Origin: Nomia melanderi
Taxonomy: Eukaryota; Arthropoda; Insecta; Hymenoptera; Halictidae
Assembly: GCF_051020985.1 (NCBI RefSeq)
Contig: NC_135007.1
Coordinates: forward strand, 1,795,001-1,859,000
DNA length: 64,000 nucleotides
Reading direction: 5' to 3'
This document shows positions 23,307-35,490 of the stretch, piece after piece. The notes under the pieces were generated by a model, which saw nothing but the letters and a program-made list of their open reading frames with translations, had not been told where the DNA came from and did no database searches. The position numbers and the translations under genes are program-made. Position 1 is the first letter of the stretch; every line of letters starts with the position of its first letter.

Positions 23307-24800
23307 TTTTTTTTATTTTCAATTTAAATTTACAACTAGCTCTGGTGAACCAACCAGCAAATTTGATAATTTGTATACCGCATGCGTGTAGTTAATCCTC
23401 AGTAATGTTACCACTTCCTTTCCTTCATTGTCTATCCAATAGGTCGAGTGGTTTAGTCCTGTTCAGTATTCTGATTCTTCGAGTTTGTGTCAGGTTTATA
23501 GCCAATTCGTTGAGGTGTGTCCCTAATTTGTCATTGTATGTTGTTATATATTTTTGAATTTGCTCTTTAACGTATTTTATTCTTAGGTCTTTCCCCGTTG
23601 ACGTACCATGGAACAGCTATTATTGTTCTTAAGATTTTGTTTTGAAATCTTTGTATGATGTTTAGATTACCTTTTTTAGCATAACCTCAAAGTTGGATGC
23701 CGTACGTACATATTGGGATGATCGCAGTTTTGTATAGCAGCAATTTGTTTTGTAATGAGAGAGGTGATTTGTAACCTAGTATCCAGTACAGTTTTTTCAT
23801 TTTTATATCTAATTACTTCCTTTTCATTTTGATGTGGTTTTTCTATGTAAGTCTTTTGTCCAGATGTATGCCGACGTATTCACGCTGTCTTTTGAAACAA
23901 GACTCTCTTCATTTATCTTAATTTCCGGGCCCGTAACATGTTATGTTGTAAAGTTAATGTGACTAGACTTTTATCTATTGATTTTAATCTTCCATTTCTT
24001 GGTCCATTCAATTGTCTTGTTCAGAGATTCCTATAGGAGTTTTGTCGCGTCTTTGTGTGATGCTAAAATTGTTGTGTCATCGACGTATGTAGCTGTTATT
24101 ACATTTTCGTTGCATGGGAGGTTCGCTGTAAAAATCTGATATAGAGTAGGCCCTAGTGTTCTTCTTTATGAGACACTGGCTAGGATCGGGTATATTTTGG
24201 AAAAGCCATTTTGATTCACGTGAAAGTACCTTTCACTTAAATATGATTTGAATAAGGTATAATAGTTATGCGGGAGATTTTCTTTGATTTTATAGAGTAA
24301 TCCTGTATGTTGGACCTTGCCGAAGGCTGAGCTTATATCTATGAAGTTATCTCTATGTTCTTCAAAATTACTTTCAATTCCATTCACTGTGCGATGTATT
24401 TGTTCAATCGTGGAGTGTTTACAAAACACAAATTCGTGTTGAGGTACTAATTTTTTTTCTTTTATTATAAGTTCCAGTCGTTTCGGGAGTAGTTTTTCAA
24501 ACAGTTTTGATAAGATAGGCGACAAAGAAATCGGTCTATAGGAGGTTGCTTCGGTTGGAGGTTTATCTGGTTTTTGATGAGAAAAATTTCCGCAAATTTT
24601 CATTGTATTCAAAACTATTTTAACCTGATAATTGTGCTGAATATTTGTATTATTGCGACTATTGCTTTTTCTACAATTTTTTCAATATTCCAGCAGTTAT
24701 TAAATCGTATCCTGGTGCTTTTTGTTGTTGAGCAACCTTATTTCTTTCCCTATTTCTTTGGGATTAAAGTATTTGATGGGGTGTATTCTGGCGAAACAAC
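23307..24800 (-). mobile_element. 5'-truncated non-LTR retrotransposon (Jockey-type LINE)
   Basis: The element reads right to left. It begins inside the reverse transcriptase domain near 24800 and ends with an A-rich tail at about 23307-23324. 5' truncation with a 3' A-rich tail is the usual outcome of target-primed reverse transcription. No flanking duplication was resolved. The coding remnant is described separately. Confidence 0.85.
23390..24800 (-). pseudogene. Reverse transcriptase remnant, Jockey-type
   Basis: The longest intact stretch (24166-24612) carries the palm and finger motifs SYRPISL, KLFEKLLPKRL, then FIDISSAFGKVQHTGLLYKI, in which the catalytic aspartate of the family's D-x-x-x-A-F motif is retained. 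Downstream, in a shifted frame, comes TYVDDTTILA, the YxDD active-site box (24076-24087). After it come IKINR, EYVGIHLDKRLT and, near the end, LLYKTAIIPICTYGIQL, typical of the thumb and C-terminal region of Jockey-group proteins. Many stops and frameshifts interrupt it, and the endonuclease domain and ORF1 are absent. It is a dead copy. Confidence 0.9.
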
Positions 24801-25442
24801 GTTAATTGGAAACTACGTAAATAAAGTGAGTAAGACAATTGTAAAATTGAACTATTATATATCATATGGAGCATAGAAAAAAGGAAAAAATGATGAAGAT
24901 GGTTTTCAAAGATATCAGAAAAGTAATACAAGATCTCGAGGGAAAATTAATTACTTACACTTATTAATATTATTTAAGGAATCATTAAACCAATGTATGA
25001 AGATTCATTAGCATTGAACTTATTTATATAAAACTTCATAGACAGTTCGCATCGAAATATTTATGTTATACTGATAGGATTATTCGAATGCTTAATTATT
25101 TAGGAATAATTTCACTTATTCCTAAATAACACAATATAACGTATAATAAATACATTTCTAGAATATAGGTACAGTTGAAAAAATGTATGTCCCGTTTAAC
25201 TCATGTAAAAAGTCTCGAGTCCTGGAAAAATCACCAGCGTATAATTTTTAGTTTTTTTCTAAGCATTCTTTAGAAGAAGACATAAACAAGTGGCACATAA
25301 AACAGCCGGTAGAAAACTCGGGTGTTTTTTGAGCTTGAAACATCTACAGAAATACTACATAAATCCCGCAAGTGTGCGCACTTTGTTTTGGTGGTGTACA
25401 AACATCCCCTAACTCGTAGAAAGCAAATTGACAAATTTAATT
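24801..25442. other. Anonymous AT-rich DNA
   Basis: No gene recognised. Confidence 0.45.
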
Positions 25443-25671
25443 ACAATACCACCGGATATTACTTCGTAATTGAATATGAAAGTGAAATAATTTAAATAAA
25501 TTTGAATATACTTTATTTATACATAATGAAGTGAAATGAATCTTTGGACATATCTTTTATATGACTTTTAATATTTTGCTTTTGCAATATTCTATTATAC
25601 ATTGCTCTGCGTTTCAAAAATTGAAAATGCAATTGCAAACACGAGTTAACTCGTAGTCGGCCAACAATGTG
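25443..25671 (-). mobile_element. TTAA-flanked repeat, family CACATTGTTG (copy 1)
   Basis: The unit ends at 'ggccaacaatgtg' just before TTAA at 25672-25675 and matches the reverse complement of 59282-59505. Shared landmarks are 'gagttaactcgt', 'tttcaaaaattgaaa' and 'gcttttgcaatatt'. The other terminus was not found in either copy. Confidence 0.75.
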
Positions 25672-25989
25672 TTAAATAACAATAAAGAATCTTTTACAGA
25701 AACTACCAGATAAATTACGTAATGTAATATTGATTATTTAATAATGAATTATATAAATATACAAATAGAATTGACAGAATCAGATTGACGGTATCGAATT
25801 AATAGTATCGAAAAATACAGAACACACGCAAATCATGCAGACACAGTATTCATTTTCTGTTTCTGTCTATTGGGATCACGTTACACTGATCTCGAAGCAG
25901 TGAGTAGTGAAGAGTAGGAATGGTGCAGCGAAATTAAACCAAGCAGATTTCTGTGGAATTTAAGCGAGCATCACTGTAATCTGACTATT

Positions 25990-26395
25990 CTCAAACTGGA
26001 CAATTTCAACGTCCCTTCCTTTTCTGTTCACAGTTTTTTTCTATATCCGAAACTTCAATCGCTTATTATAGTAATATAATCATAATCATAATAAGTAATT
26101 ATAATCATAATGCTACTGTATTTGGTGTCATTTTAATTAAAAAAATATAACAAACATGATGGCGATGAATTCATTCACCAAGAGTCAAAAATAAAAAAGT
26201 TTGATTTTTAAGTTAAAGGTTTGAAGCTCATCGCGAGCTTTTAATGTTGCCAAACGCTTCGATTATCAATCTTCTTTCTTCCCTCACTCGCCTGGCGTGC
26301 TAAAATCTTCGTTTCTTGGGGTAGATTTGATACTATCTCTTCATAAGTGCAACCTTCCGGTCCCATTGAGTGTTGCAATTATCCAACGTTCACTG
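25990..26395 (-). repeat. CAGTGAAC-family element, copy 2 (one end retained)
   Basis: In reverse orientation this matches 41183-41560. The terminal sequence, reversed, starts CAGTGAACGTTGGATAATTG and is followed on the plus strand by TA at 26396-26397. The opposite terminus is lost near 25990. Internal landmarks such as 'gtgctaaaatcttcg' are clear. Confidence 0.85.
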
Positions 26396-26397
26396 TA

Positions 26398-27694
26398 GTA
26401 AGTGGTTGCCTTGATCAGCGCCGATAGATAAAGTGTTAATGTGTCGTACCATACGTTTTTCTCCACTTATTGAAATGGTTTCGTGTAATATGTGAAACGT
26501 AGTGTCATTAAGATAATAAAGTTGATATCAGTGGAGAGTTAGTTTTTCTCGGGCTGTGGGAGCAACGGAAAGACCTACACCACCAAACAAATTTTTAGAA
26601 GTATCATTTGTTGACTTATCTCTTTTGTTTTAAAATACTGATTAAAATAATTAGTAATAATTTATTACTAATAGCACGTACTGTGTTAACACAGTAATAT
26701 CTGTTGCTAGTTGACTAGTGTAGTTTAGTCACTAAGATCATCATTTCGAATTTATTCAAAAATGAATTGAACAATTGTGAAATTTTCACGGATTTAAAAA
26801 TTGTATATCCAGAAAAATGTAAAATAATAGAAGGATATCAATAAGAGTTAAACGAAAAGCTGCTCCATTGTTTGTAAAATTATAAGTGATTATAACACTA
26901 AAAAACAATTATAGTACAGAATTATATAAATGGTCTACAATATAAATAGCTACCATCTATATCACTTCGAATTTCGTTAATACATTTCGCTTCCAAGATT
27001 TTTACATTAACCCGAACAATTTAATCAGCCACAAACTGTTGTTCATTTCGCGCTTCTGGGTCGTGCTGGATGCGATAAAGCGTAGGAATAACGACTATAC
27101 CTCGTTACCGAAACGATGCTCGTGAGGAAACTATTTATTATAATGTCTCCTATTATATCATTTAATGGACTAGAAACAACATAATAAGAATCGAGGAATT
27201 GCTTATTACTCGACGCGTATTACTCTTCATATAAATCGATATAAAGATGAAGCATGAATTTTTTCTTGAATTTCAAGTATTTCCATTTTTTTGGACGTAT
27301 TTCAAATTAATTGATAAAATATACTTTTTGAAATAGATAGTGTATTAAAAATAAAATTAAACATTATTCTACCTGAAATGATTTAAAGATCGACTAATAA
27401 TGAGAAAATTCTGTTCTAAAATACTATAATATGAAATATTAAAGTTTAATAATATTTATAATAAATACCCAAGAAATATAAAGCTTTATATCGCACATTG
27501 TATTAGATTAGCAAAAAAGTGTTCTAATTTTTTTTAATGCTGCGATGAATAAAAGTTATAAATAAATCACACGAGCATATAAAAACTTGTTAAATCGTGC
27601 ATATTGCGTAAAAGTAATATTATTATATGAAATATGATAAAATGTAATACATATTGTAAGATAATCTTAGTGAAGGGAAAGTCTTGGTGCCTTC
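26398..27694. other. Anonymous AT-rich DNA
   Basis: No gene or complete element recognised. Confidence 0.45.
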
Positions 27695-27698
27695 TTAA

Positions 27699-27938
27699 CC
27701 CCTTGGCTTATGATTTCTTTCTCAATTCTGATCGATACAGCTACTTTGTCATTAATAATTTATTGGAAAAAGGGGAAAATTCTAAGCATATGTTATGCCT
27801 ATATTTTCTTTTAAATATAATAGTTGATTAAAGAGGGATATTTACTTTGAATCCGAATGAACTGAATAATATATATATTTGTTGAATCATGTTGAAAATC
27901 TTCACTACGAGTCTCACTCGTTGTTGTAGGGCAAGGGG
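27699..27938 (+). mobile_element. TTAA MITE, family CCCCTTGBC (copy 1, 240 bp)
   Basis: Exact TTAA at 27695-27698 and 27939-27942. The left end is CCCCTTGGCTTATGATTTC and the right end, reversed, CCCCTTGCCCTACAACAAC. Two further copies lie at 32626-32868 and 43260-43508, sharing 'gttattaataatttattg...' and a 'cgagtct' motif near the right end. The 65-codon frame at 27634-27831 overlaps it by chance. Confidence 0.9.
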
Positions 27939-27942
27939 TTAA

Positions 27943-30499
27943 GGGAAAGCGTCCCCGAGTCTCAGAGTGTAATAAACACAATCAGAAGCAGGCTGACAAG
28001 AAATCATCCAGGTAAACAGTGCCCTTCTGAAGACATTCTTTCTGTAGCTTTCAAACGAGGAGCATTGCATTAAAAAGAGTACTATTGGAACAAGTTTTCT
28101 TCACTTTATTTCACGCCTAGAAAATCTTGTTTCACAATATAATAATAATAATTTATAATAATATAATAATAATTTTAGGTAAATTTTAATTATCAAGAGA
28201 TTATTATTAATTAAAAGAAACTGAGAACTGGGTACCGTCCCTGAATAGCCTGCTGCTGTTAAATATAATCCTAATATTATAATAAATATTACATGAAATA
28301 CAAATGGTTCAATGTATTTATTGGTTACGTTAAATTCATTTACCTATCTATCCGAGATAACGATTTCTTTTTTCATATTTATTGTAGCTATTCAACGATT
28401 ATTCTTGAAATCATATTTATAAAACATACCTCTTTTACTTTATCTCCTTTAATTATTTTCCTCAAGACCGTAAATATAATAGCAGCCGCATCACTGTTTC
28501 CAGGGAGTATCATAAATTCAAGAGACTTGGCAAAACTAAAGAATAACGAGACACTTTGTACAATTGAATTCAGTTCCAATTAGTTACGAAGCAGAACGAC
28601 ATTTCAATTTGATACTTTACACTCAGTTTACATATATTTTTTAACGCAATAAAAATTGCTTTGTAGAAAAATATTAAATGGTTAAATATTTAATGTAAAA
28701 ACCGTTATTTCTATAATTTTAAATATTAATATATGCAACTAACTACTAATAAAAGCTAACTACACTTGCCAAGATTTTTTAATCGATACAAACGCAGTTA
28801 CTTCAATGTACCAAAGAAAATAATTTTATACCAATATATAATATACTACAATGTTCATACTAAGCAGCTTTTATAGCATATAACATTTAGTTACAAATAT
28901 TTGCAAGATAGACATTTGTAATCCTGGATGCATTGAATACCTGACTTGGTGTAGTTTGATATGTTATTTAAAGCTTGTCGCTTCATACAACATAAATTAG
29001 CCCTTCAGGAACGACACCGGTGCTGGATATTGACTCTACTATAGTCCCTAATGCCTTTTCTTCAATCATTGAATTATCATTTGTTCTGCTTTCTAAAGTT
29101 GAAGACATTTATGTAAGAATAGTCAAATATCGAAATTATCAACAAAATATAGTAACTGTTGAATGCATATACAACGTGAGCTACGAAATCGCCCAATCCG
29201 GTAATCGTCTTTTATTACTGTTGGGTGCGGTTTATAGGATTCTCCAGTTGGATGCGTGATTTAACAAGCGAAAGACGTGGGCGTATTATTAGTAATGTTA
29301 TAAATGTGCTTGTTCTAATTTTCCTTATAACTATTACCTACTTCCGTGAGTAATATCTGTAACGAAGAAAGAAGAATCTGAAGAAATTGGAGAATACGGG
29401 AAATTGGACGCCGCACAGCTGAGTATTTACCCGATCTGGGCGGCCAAAAATCCATTTTAAAAATTTTACCGAAACTGTGACATTTTTGCTGTTTAAGAGA
29501 ACGGAATATGTGAGGAACAATTTCGTAATAATTATATTGAAGCACTTGAAGTGTTGAAAGTGAAAAGTTAGGCATTTTTCGACTACGCGTTTTACTCTTG
29601 AAATTTCTCCCAGCACTTTCTATATGGTTTGAAAATGTTGTACGAATTTTTCTTCAGTACCAAATTTTTCAGGTAAGTATGTAATATGTCGTTAATAATT
29701 CATTACCTTTTTATCATGAATCTTTATATAAATATCCACATTTTAACATAACTAAGACATCATCGCTATTTCGTACAGTTGTACAATTATCCGAATGATT
29801 TTGGCATAGATCAGGATATGCCCCGGCATTCTTTCAAGCACAGTTGTATTCAATAAAGTTTTGAAATTCTGATCAAAAAATAAAATCTTCCGCACATGTT
29901 CACTTTTTTGTTTTCACTTGTTGTTTAATATCTTGAAACAAATTTGTTTCTTATACATTTATATCATTTTCAACTTAAGCAATTTTTCAACCGAAATTTT
30001 ATGGTCCTTTAATTTTTCTCACTAGTATAAAGAATTTACAGAAAATCAATAATATAATTGCATATTATGGTATACTATTATATTAAAGTCTCATATTTTC
30101 TTGTAAAAAGTCGATATAATGAACCTGTAAACCTACAGTTTTTTTATAATTTTTTACGAAGTTATTATAAAAATACAGTTTCCACAAAGTTATTATAAAA
30201 ATAGATACCGTAAGTATTATAGAAACGTTTGAGTCGCAACGAATCGTAAGGCAAAGGATTAATGAGAATCATGGGAGTATCAAAGCAACAAAATCGTGCG
30301 ATTTCGGAGTAAATCAAAACTTTTCCGCGCTTTGATGTAAGCATAACGGTTTTGAAAAGACACGCTAGAATGAATCAGTGAAAAATATAGAATTCGAAAA
30401 AAACGGTGTTACATACCGCAACAACTTTAACTAGGGTCTTACTGTATTTCTGAAGAAAATATAGACATTCGAGGGAGATATTTGTAAATATTTTTAGAA
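27943..30499. other. Anonymous AT-rich DNA
   Basis: No gene recognised. Overlapping frames at 28293-28583 and 29315-29616 are unremarkable. 'cgtaaggcaaaggattaa' near 30247 looks like a lone TTAA-MITE end related to the CCCCTTGBC family. Confidence 0.45.
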
Positions 30500-30770
30500 T
30501 ATCCAGCCGGTATGTATAGTCTAATCGAACCGTGCATACGTGGCAACGAGGGCATAAAGCGGCTGTCTGCAACCTAATTCCCGGGCACCTTTTGGCCAAG
30601 GACCCGGGCGAGAACGATGTTTATCGTCGGTTTATACACCCCCGTGGCAAAGCCAGGTCACGAGGTAACCCTGGAGGTTGTTGTGAAATGTTGTCTTGCA
30701 GTTTATGCAGCCCCGCTATATCGTGGAATTTGCAAGTCGAATTGACTGACAGTCTAATGCATCAATAAGA
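30500..30770. promoter_or_regulatory. Raised-GC island, unidentified
   Basis: A compact 270-base block of balanced composition (for example 'aattcccgggcaccttttgg' near 30569) in AT-rich flanks. A 78-codon plus frame (30532-30768) crosses it without recognisable motifs. It could be a conserved regulatory element or an exon. Confidence 0.25.
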
Positions 30771-30825
30771 GTGAAGATTTCAATGATTCCTGCGTACTTA
30801 CGTATTATACAGACTTTGTTTTTAA

Positions 30826-31040
30826 TACTAGAACTATGAACGAAGCATTTCATATGATTAATATGTAATCCCTATAAAAATTGTAACGATAGATTGTTTT
30901 TGCTTCTTCAGACATTCTTTACAGTATTCAAACTATTTATTTTCATAATCATTTCGAATATTCAATGCTTTGAAAATATCAATAATTATGAAACAAACAA
31001 ACCAATACCAGTCATTTTGACTGGTACGGCAGTTCTAGTG
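30826..31040 (+). mobile_element. TTAA MITE, family CACTAGAACT (complete, 215 bp)
   Basis: TTAA at 30822-30825 and 31041-31044. Ends are TACTAGAACT and, reversed, CACTAGAACT. Next to the right end is the palindrome ACCAGTCATTTTGACTGGT. A truncated reverse copy is at 11235-11432. No frame. Confidence 0.85.
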
Positions 31041-31044
31041 TTAA

Positions 31045-32119
31045 GAAATAAACTGTTATTAATAATAGTAATAATAATGATAATAATAATAATATAATAT
31101 TAATGTGTTATAATATTAAATAAATTCTGACCAAGATCTAACCCAAGTACATAACTGACTAGCGCAACCTTGAGTTAGGAAATAAAGGTGCTCCGCGTAA
31201 TGCGTAAGAACTAATTTCTGTTTCTCTTAAATTTTCATAGATGCTTACAGCTACCCTTTCCTATTCACCTTATAACGTAAACAGTTGTCATTTTAGTCGC
31301 ATAGGACAGTCTATAAACCAATTAATTACACCATTAATTTTGTTTCCCCTCCCCCAATCTTTTTGCATGAGTCGCACGTGGTTCTATTGATTTTGATGCG
31401 CTGAAAACGAATACGATCGTTGTCTTTTACAGAATTGAGATAAACTTCTCAAAAATGGAAAAACTTCTATAATGGAAACTCATGTTCAGTGCATGTTATC
31501 ATATCTTGAAACAGTTCCATGTTGAATCGTACCGTGTATTCTCTTTTCTATCAAAAATATTAGATTGTCGCATGAGTTCTGTCCGTTTCAATGTTTCGCC
31601 TACAAATTCAATTTTTGGAAATATTTCGCTTACCTCAAACTAATATTTAAGAAATGAACACAAATTCCGTCTTCTTTGACAGAAAAATTAACATTAAAAC
31701 TACCGAGCAATTAAAGTGACTTATTTCCATTTTTTTATGAAAATTAGAATAATACGTTTCTTGAAATTTGACGGTTCTCGTAGTATTTTATCTATACAAA
31801 TACATTATACAAACAGATTATTAAGTGTTGAGAGAAATAACGGGTATCCAACAAAATATTAATTAGTTACCTTCATTTTCTAATAAATTATTTTGTAAAA
31901 TTTTTCGTTTCCGAAATTCATTGTGAGCCTCTTATCGAGCTTTTTATAGTTTTAATTTATTTGTTATAAATTATGTCCATATTTTCTTATGTTTTTTTTT
32001 GTATATAATAAAGGACATTCTAAATAAAATATTTTTCTTTGTATGTATTGAAAACTAATCTATTTTGTACTGCATTTCACAATTTAAAATTTAAACCATC
32101 GTGTGGCCGATTTTAACTG
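31045..32119. other. Anonymous AT-rich DNA
   Basis: No gene recognised. There is a short AT-only simple stretch around 31060-31100. A possible lone TTAA-MITE end (TTAACATTAAAACTACCGAG) lies near 31687. Confidence 0.45.
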
Positions 32120-32330
32120 TGAGTCACTGTATATATTTTCCATTGTTATTTAAAACAGTTTCCCTTCTCTGCCGTATTTGGGCTATTACTTTTTTATAAA
32201 AATCTCCAGATTTATTCTTGAAAAATAATTGTATTGCACTTTTTACTTTTTGAAATTTTTCCATTTAAATTGTTTTGCAAGGTTTGGAAGAGATGGAAAT
32301 CTGTTGGCGCTAGATCTAAGGATAATAGAG
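32120..32330 (-). pseudogene. Mariner (DD34D) transposase C-terminal remnant
   Basis: Read on the minus strand, the start gives LDLAPTDFHLFQTLQNNLNG. This is the mariner SPDLAPxDxHLF block, whose last aspartate is the third catalytic residue. After a frameshift it continues VKSAIQLFFKNKSGDFY and then ETVLNNNGKYI, the usual mariner C-terminus. The upstream domains are not recognisable beyond about 32340. Directly downstream in the minus sense is 'tacagtgactcacagtt', a possible Tc1/mariner terminal repeat from another insertion. Confidence 0.85.
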
Positions 32331-32621
32331 ATCGGTATGAGTATACCTGGTTTTTCTAGAGCGAGGGTGCTCCACTCCTCTCTCGTCCATGCTGTTATTA
32401 TACTTTATAATTTCCGAAAAATCACCGGATTCAGACTGGAAAAATTTCTGGCGATCATAAAGTAAAAGTGTGGGCACACCCTCAGCTACACCTCCTGGTG
32501 CATCTCTATCCCAGAGATATTATCCCCACCAATACTATTCTCTACTATATTTGTCACAGGAGAAAGTTGTTCAAAACACCGATTCTTACAGCAAATCTCA
32601 AGTTTTAATAGTAATACCCTT
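32331..32621. other. Moderately GC-raised DNA beside the mariner remnant
   Basis: Bases 32340-32530 are less AT-rich ('agctacacctcctggtgcat' near 32483) and could be further, unrecognisable mariner sequence or another repeat. The 78-codon frame at 32229-32465 is the antisense shadow of the mariner remnant. Confidence 0.4.
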
Positions 32622-32625
32622 TTAA

Positions 32626-32868
32626 CTCCTTCTGCTATAATTTATTTCTAAGCGGTGATTGATCTAACTATTTTGTTATTAATAATTTATTGAAAATAAG
32701 AGAAAATTCTAGTTTTATGCTATCTCAACGTATGCTCTAAGATATAAATATTGATAACAGAGGGATAATATGTCATTTTCATTAAAACAAATTGAATAAT
32801 ATTTATGTTTGTTAAATTCTATTTGAAATCTTCGCCACGAGTCTAATACAGTATTATAGGGCAAAGGG
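32626..32868 (+). mobile_element. TTAA MITE, family CCCCTTGBC (copy 2, 243 bp)
   Basis: Exact TTAA at 32622-32625 and 32869-32872. The left end is CTCCTTCTGCTATAATTTA; the right end, reversed, starts CCCTTTGCCCTATAATAC. It is collinear with the copy at 27699-27938 through its length. Confidence 0.9.
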
Positions 32869-33033
32869 TTAACATTCATCCAATTAATAGTGAAATTTGA
32901 AACTCTATTAATGTTGACACTCTTTGGTGTCGACTACTACAGCGTAGAGAGTTATTTCAGTTTGATCTACATAGATACAAATTTTTTATGATTATTTCGA
33001 AAATTATGGCTGATCGGAGGTTATATATAATAT

Positions 33034-33329
33034 TGTTGCGATACATCGAACTGACGAGGTTGCGATGTATCGAACTCGTCCCTCCAGCACGCACGGCTGA
33101 ACCAACCCTTAGGATCTGAAGAGGGTTGAAATAAACTGGTCGCTAAGGAGTTGGTCAGAGTAAACGAAGACAAGCGAGTAGTCTTTGAGCGTACGTTGAC
33201 GAGACAGGACGTGTCGAACTATAAACTACATTGTGCAATATTTGTATGAAATTGTAAATATAAGTGTATAAAGAACATTGTAAATAATTATGTCGCGGGC
33301 GAGCACCCAAGGACCCGCCCAGCGCAACA
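33034..33329 (+). mobile_element. Solo LTR, 296 bp (TGTTGCG...CGCAACA)
   Basis: The unit begins TGTTGCG and ends CGCAACA, a perfect 7-bp terminal inverted repeat with TG/CA ends. Composition is far richer in GC than the flanks. Near the start a 17-bp segment (ttgcgatacatcgaact) repeats 24 bases later with one change. 'aactataaactac' near 33220 could serve as a promoter TATA. No internal retroelement region flanks it, so it is best read as a solo LTR of a Gypsy or Bel/Pao-type retrotransposon. A target duplication is not clear. Confidence 0.7.
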
Positions 33330-34227
33330 AATAAAACAAAAAGTTGCTTAGAATCACATTCCCGACGACATATCCAAAAATTACAGAAAACAATGAGAAG
33401 ATCATATTCCTAAATCATTGCCAAATTTTTCGTTGGACACTATGTAGCTTTTATTGTCTGTAATGTTATTTTATTCTCTTTTTACTGTTTATTTATTTTA
33501 TTTCATTCTAGTTTTAAAATTTTATAAGTTTATGCAAATGATAACGATTTTTTAGACCATATAGTTTTTATACCAATAGACGAATAAATAATATAAATTT
33601 AAAAAATAGGAAATATTTATTTCCACTAAAAACAATTATGATATTCACGTTGAGAATGTCGAATTCAATAGGATGACATGCGATGTATTCAGAAAGCTTA
33701 GCGAAGGGGGAGAGTATCAAGAATAATAACTATATAATATAATATAATTTATAATTATTATATATTTGTAGTATTTAGTAATATTTGTTTATATCTGTGT
33801 TTCTACATGTATGTGACATCCAAAGGAATCTGTCAGTGACTTTTAATGTGATGTGAACAAACCATATATTAATATACTATTTGTATTATATACTTTTTAT
33901 TTCAGCAATCAACTGTTTTTCTGTTTACTAAAATAATATAATATACTAATAACTCTATAACGCAACATATATGTTGCATGTACATGAAACAGAGGGCTGG
34001 AAAAGCTAATATTATATAAATATTTATTTTTGTAGGACAGGAAATAATTTGAAATAATTTATTTTAAAAGAGTGGAAACGTAAAATTTGTTTATTATGTT
34101 AGCGGAATAACTTAAAGCAAAAAGGCAAGTAAAACTAACATTTAATCAATGTTAGAATCCATTAAAATTAAGTTCCATTGATATCGGCTTTTAAGTAAGC
34201 TGGTCCAAATTCTAAAATTCTGTCTTG
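33330..34227. other. Anonymous AT-rich DNA
   Basis: No gene recognised. Confidence 0.45.
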
Positions 34228-34350
34228 CTCATTTCCTAATGCGTCTGCTTGTATTATTTGCTTACGAAGAATCTCATATTTATCATTATTTTTCAGCAAT
34301 TTTTTAATCGTATTATACGGACGCAATGGCGCAATTTTTAGTTCGTGTTA
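34228..34350 (-). repeat. Empty-site paralogue of the repeat at 11.6 kb
   Basis: This is continuous through 'cagcaattttttaatcg', with a single TTAA where the 11.6-kb copy carries the 1123-bp element. The minus strand is open from about 34340 to beyond the match, giving ELKIAPLRPYNTIKKLL, then EILRKQIIQADALGNEQ. The family is not recognised. Confidence 0.8.
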
Positions 34351-35300
34351 TATGTATATACCACGTTATATGTGATCCTATTGTGAGTTAAAATATTTTC
34401 CCGTAATTCTTGAATATAATATAGAATCGAGTGCTTTCGATGAAACTTTCATGGAAGATAGAAAAATATTTGACACTTTTATACCTCTTTTTAATGTATC
34501 CCACATAAAAACTATATTAAAGCAATAAAATTCGTTTATACTTCATGATTAAGTATTTTTCGTACTAATGTTTCACACAAAACCGAAACATTTGCATTTG
34601 TACTTCAACTTTCAAGCGAACATAGCAAATACAGTCTATATTGCAATTTTGGCAGAAGTAGTCCTTACAAAAATATTCCACGCGTATTTTCTTATCGGCC
34701 ATCGTTCATACTGCAGTGAAAACAACCCCTAAAATTGAAGATTGAAAGTGTATTCTTTTTATACATTTAGAATTAAATGATGAAAAGGAAAACCTGTTTA
34801 AACTGTGTTGTTTTAAATGAGAAATTACTACTCGGAAAGTAATAAAAAAGAAAATTTATATACTATATTACAAGTTAAAAAACCATATGTTTTCGTCCCC
34901 ATTTTAATTTCGTTAAAAGGGTCATCGATTTCTTGCGTGATTTTCTTCTGGGCCCGAAGAGAGTGAAGGGGGAAGTGTTCAAAGTACGCATTTGGCAAAG
35001 TGTTTCGGAGGTTATAACTTTTGACTGGAAATAGATATCGATTTGACTATTGCGGTAAGAAGTAACATAAAATTCAATCTCTCCAACCATGTACAATTTT
35101 TAAAAAATCTGTAAATATTATTTCACAAATTATCTGCCATGCCAATTTCATAGAGACCACTCTGTATAGATTGTATATGTAACCTCATTCAAAATATAAT
35201 ATCTTTAATAACCTAAGAATGATTAGATAATTTACATGTCCAACATTTTGAATTTGATAAACCCGAGAAATTCTACCCCATTAATCTTGTGTTAAAATAG
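34351..35300. other. Anonymous AT-rich DNA
   Basis: No gene recognised; the 73-codon minus frame at 34875-35096 has no domain. Confidence 0.45.
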
Positions 35301-35307
35301 TGAAGGA

Positions 35308-35490
35308 CGGAATTTTTAACACCCCACGTTACGTAGGTACCATGGGATACCAATTTTTCTATTGGTCTTCCTACTGATACTATTTTCTTACTGGTTTTCC
35401 TATTGATATTACTTTCCTAACGGTTTTCCTATTAATTTTCTTACTGGTTTTTCTGTTGGTACTATTTTCTCATTGATCTTATTGATCTGA
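35308..35490 (+). repeat. Degenerate minisatellite next to a TTAA element end
   Basis: TTAA near 35311 is followed by CACCCCACGTTACGTAGG and a ggtaccatgggatacc motif, like a transposon terminus. Immediately after, variants of 'ttttcctattgatactattttc' and 'cttactggttttcc' repeat about six times to 35490. The other element end was not found. Confidence 0.6.

Noticed and set aside
24574..24876. 100-codon plus-strand frame
   Set aside because: It overlaps the reverse transcriptase remnant antisense and has no domain.
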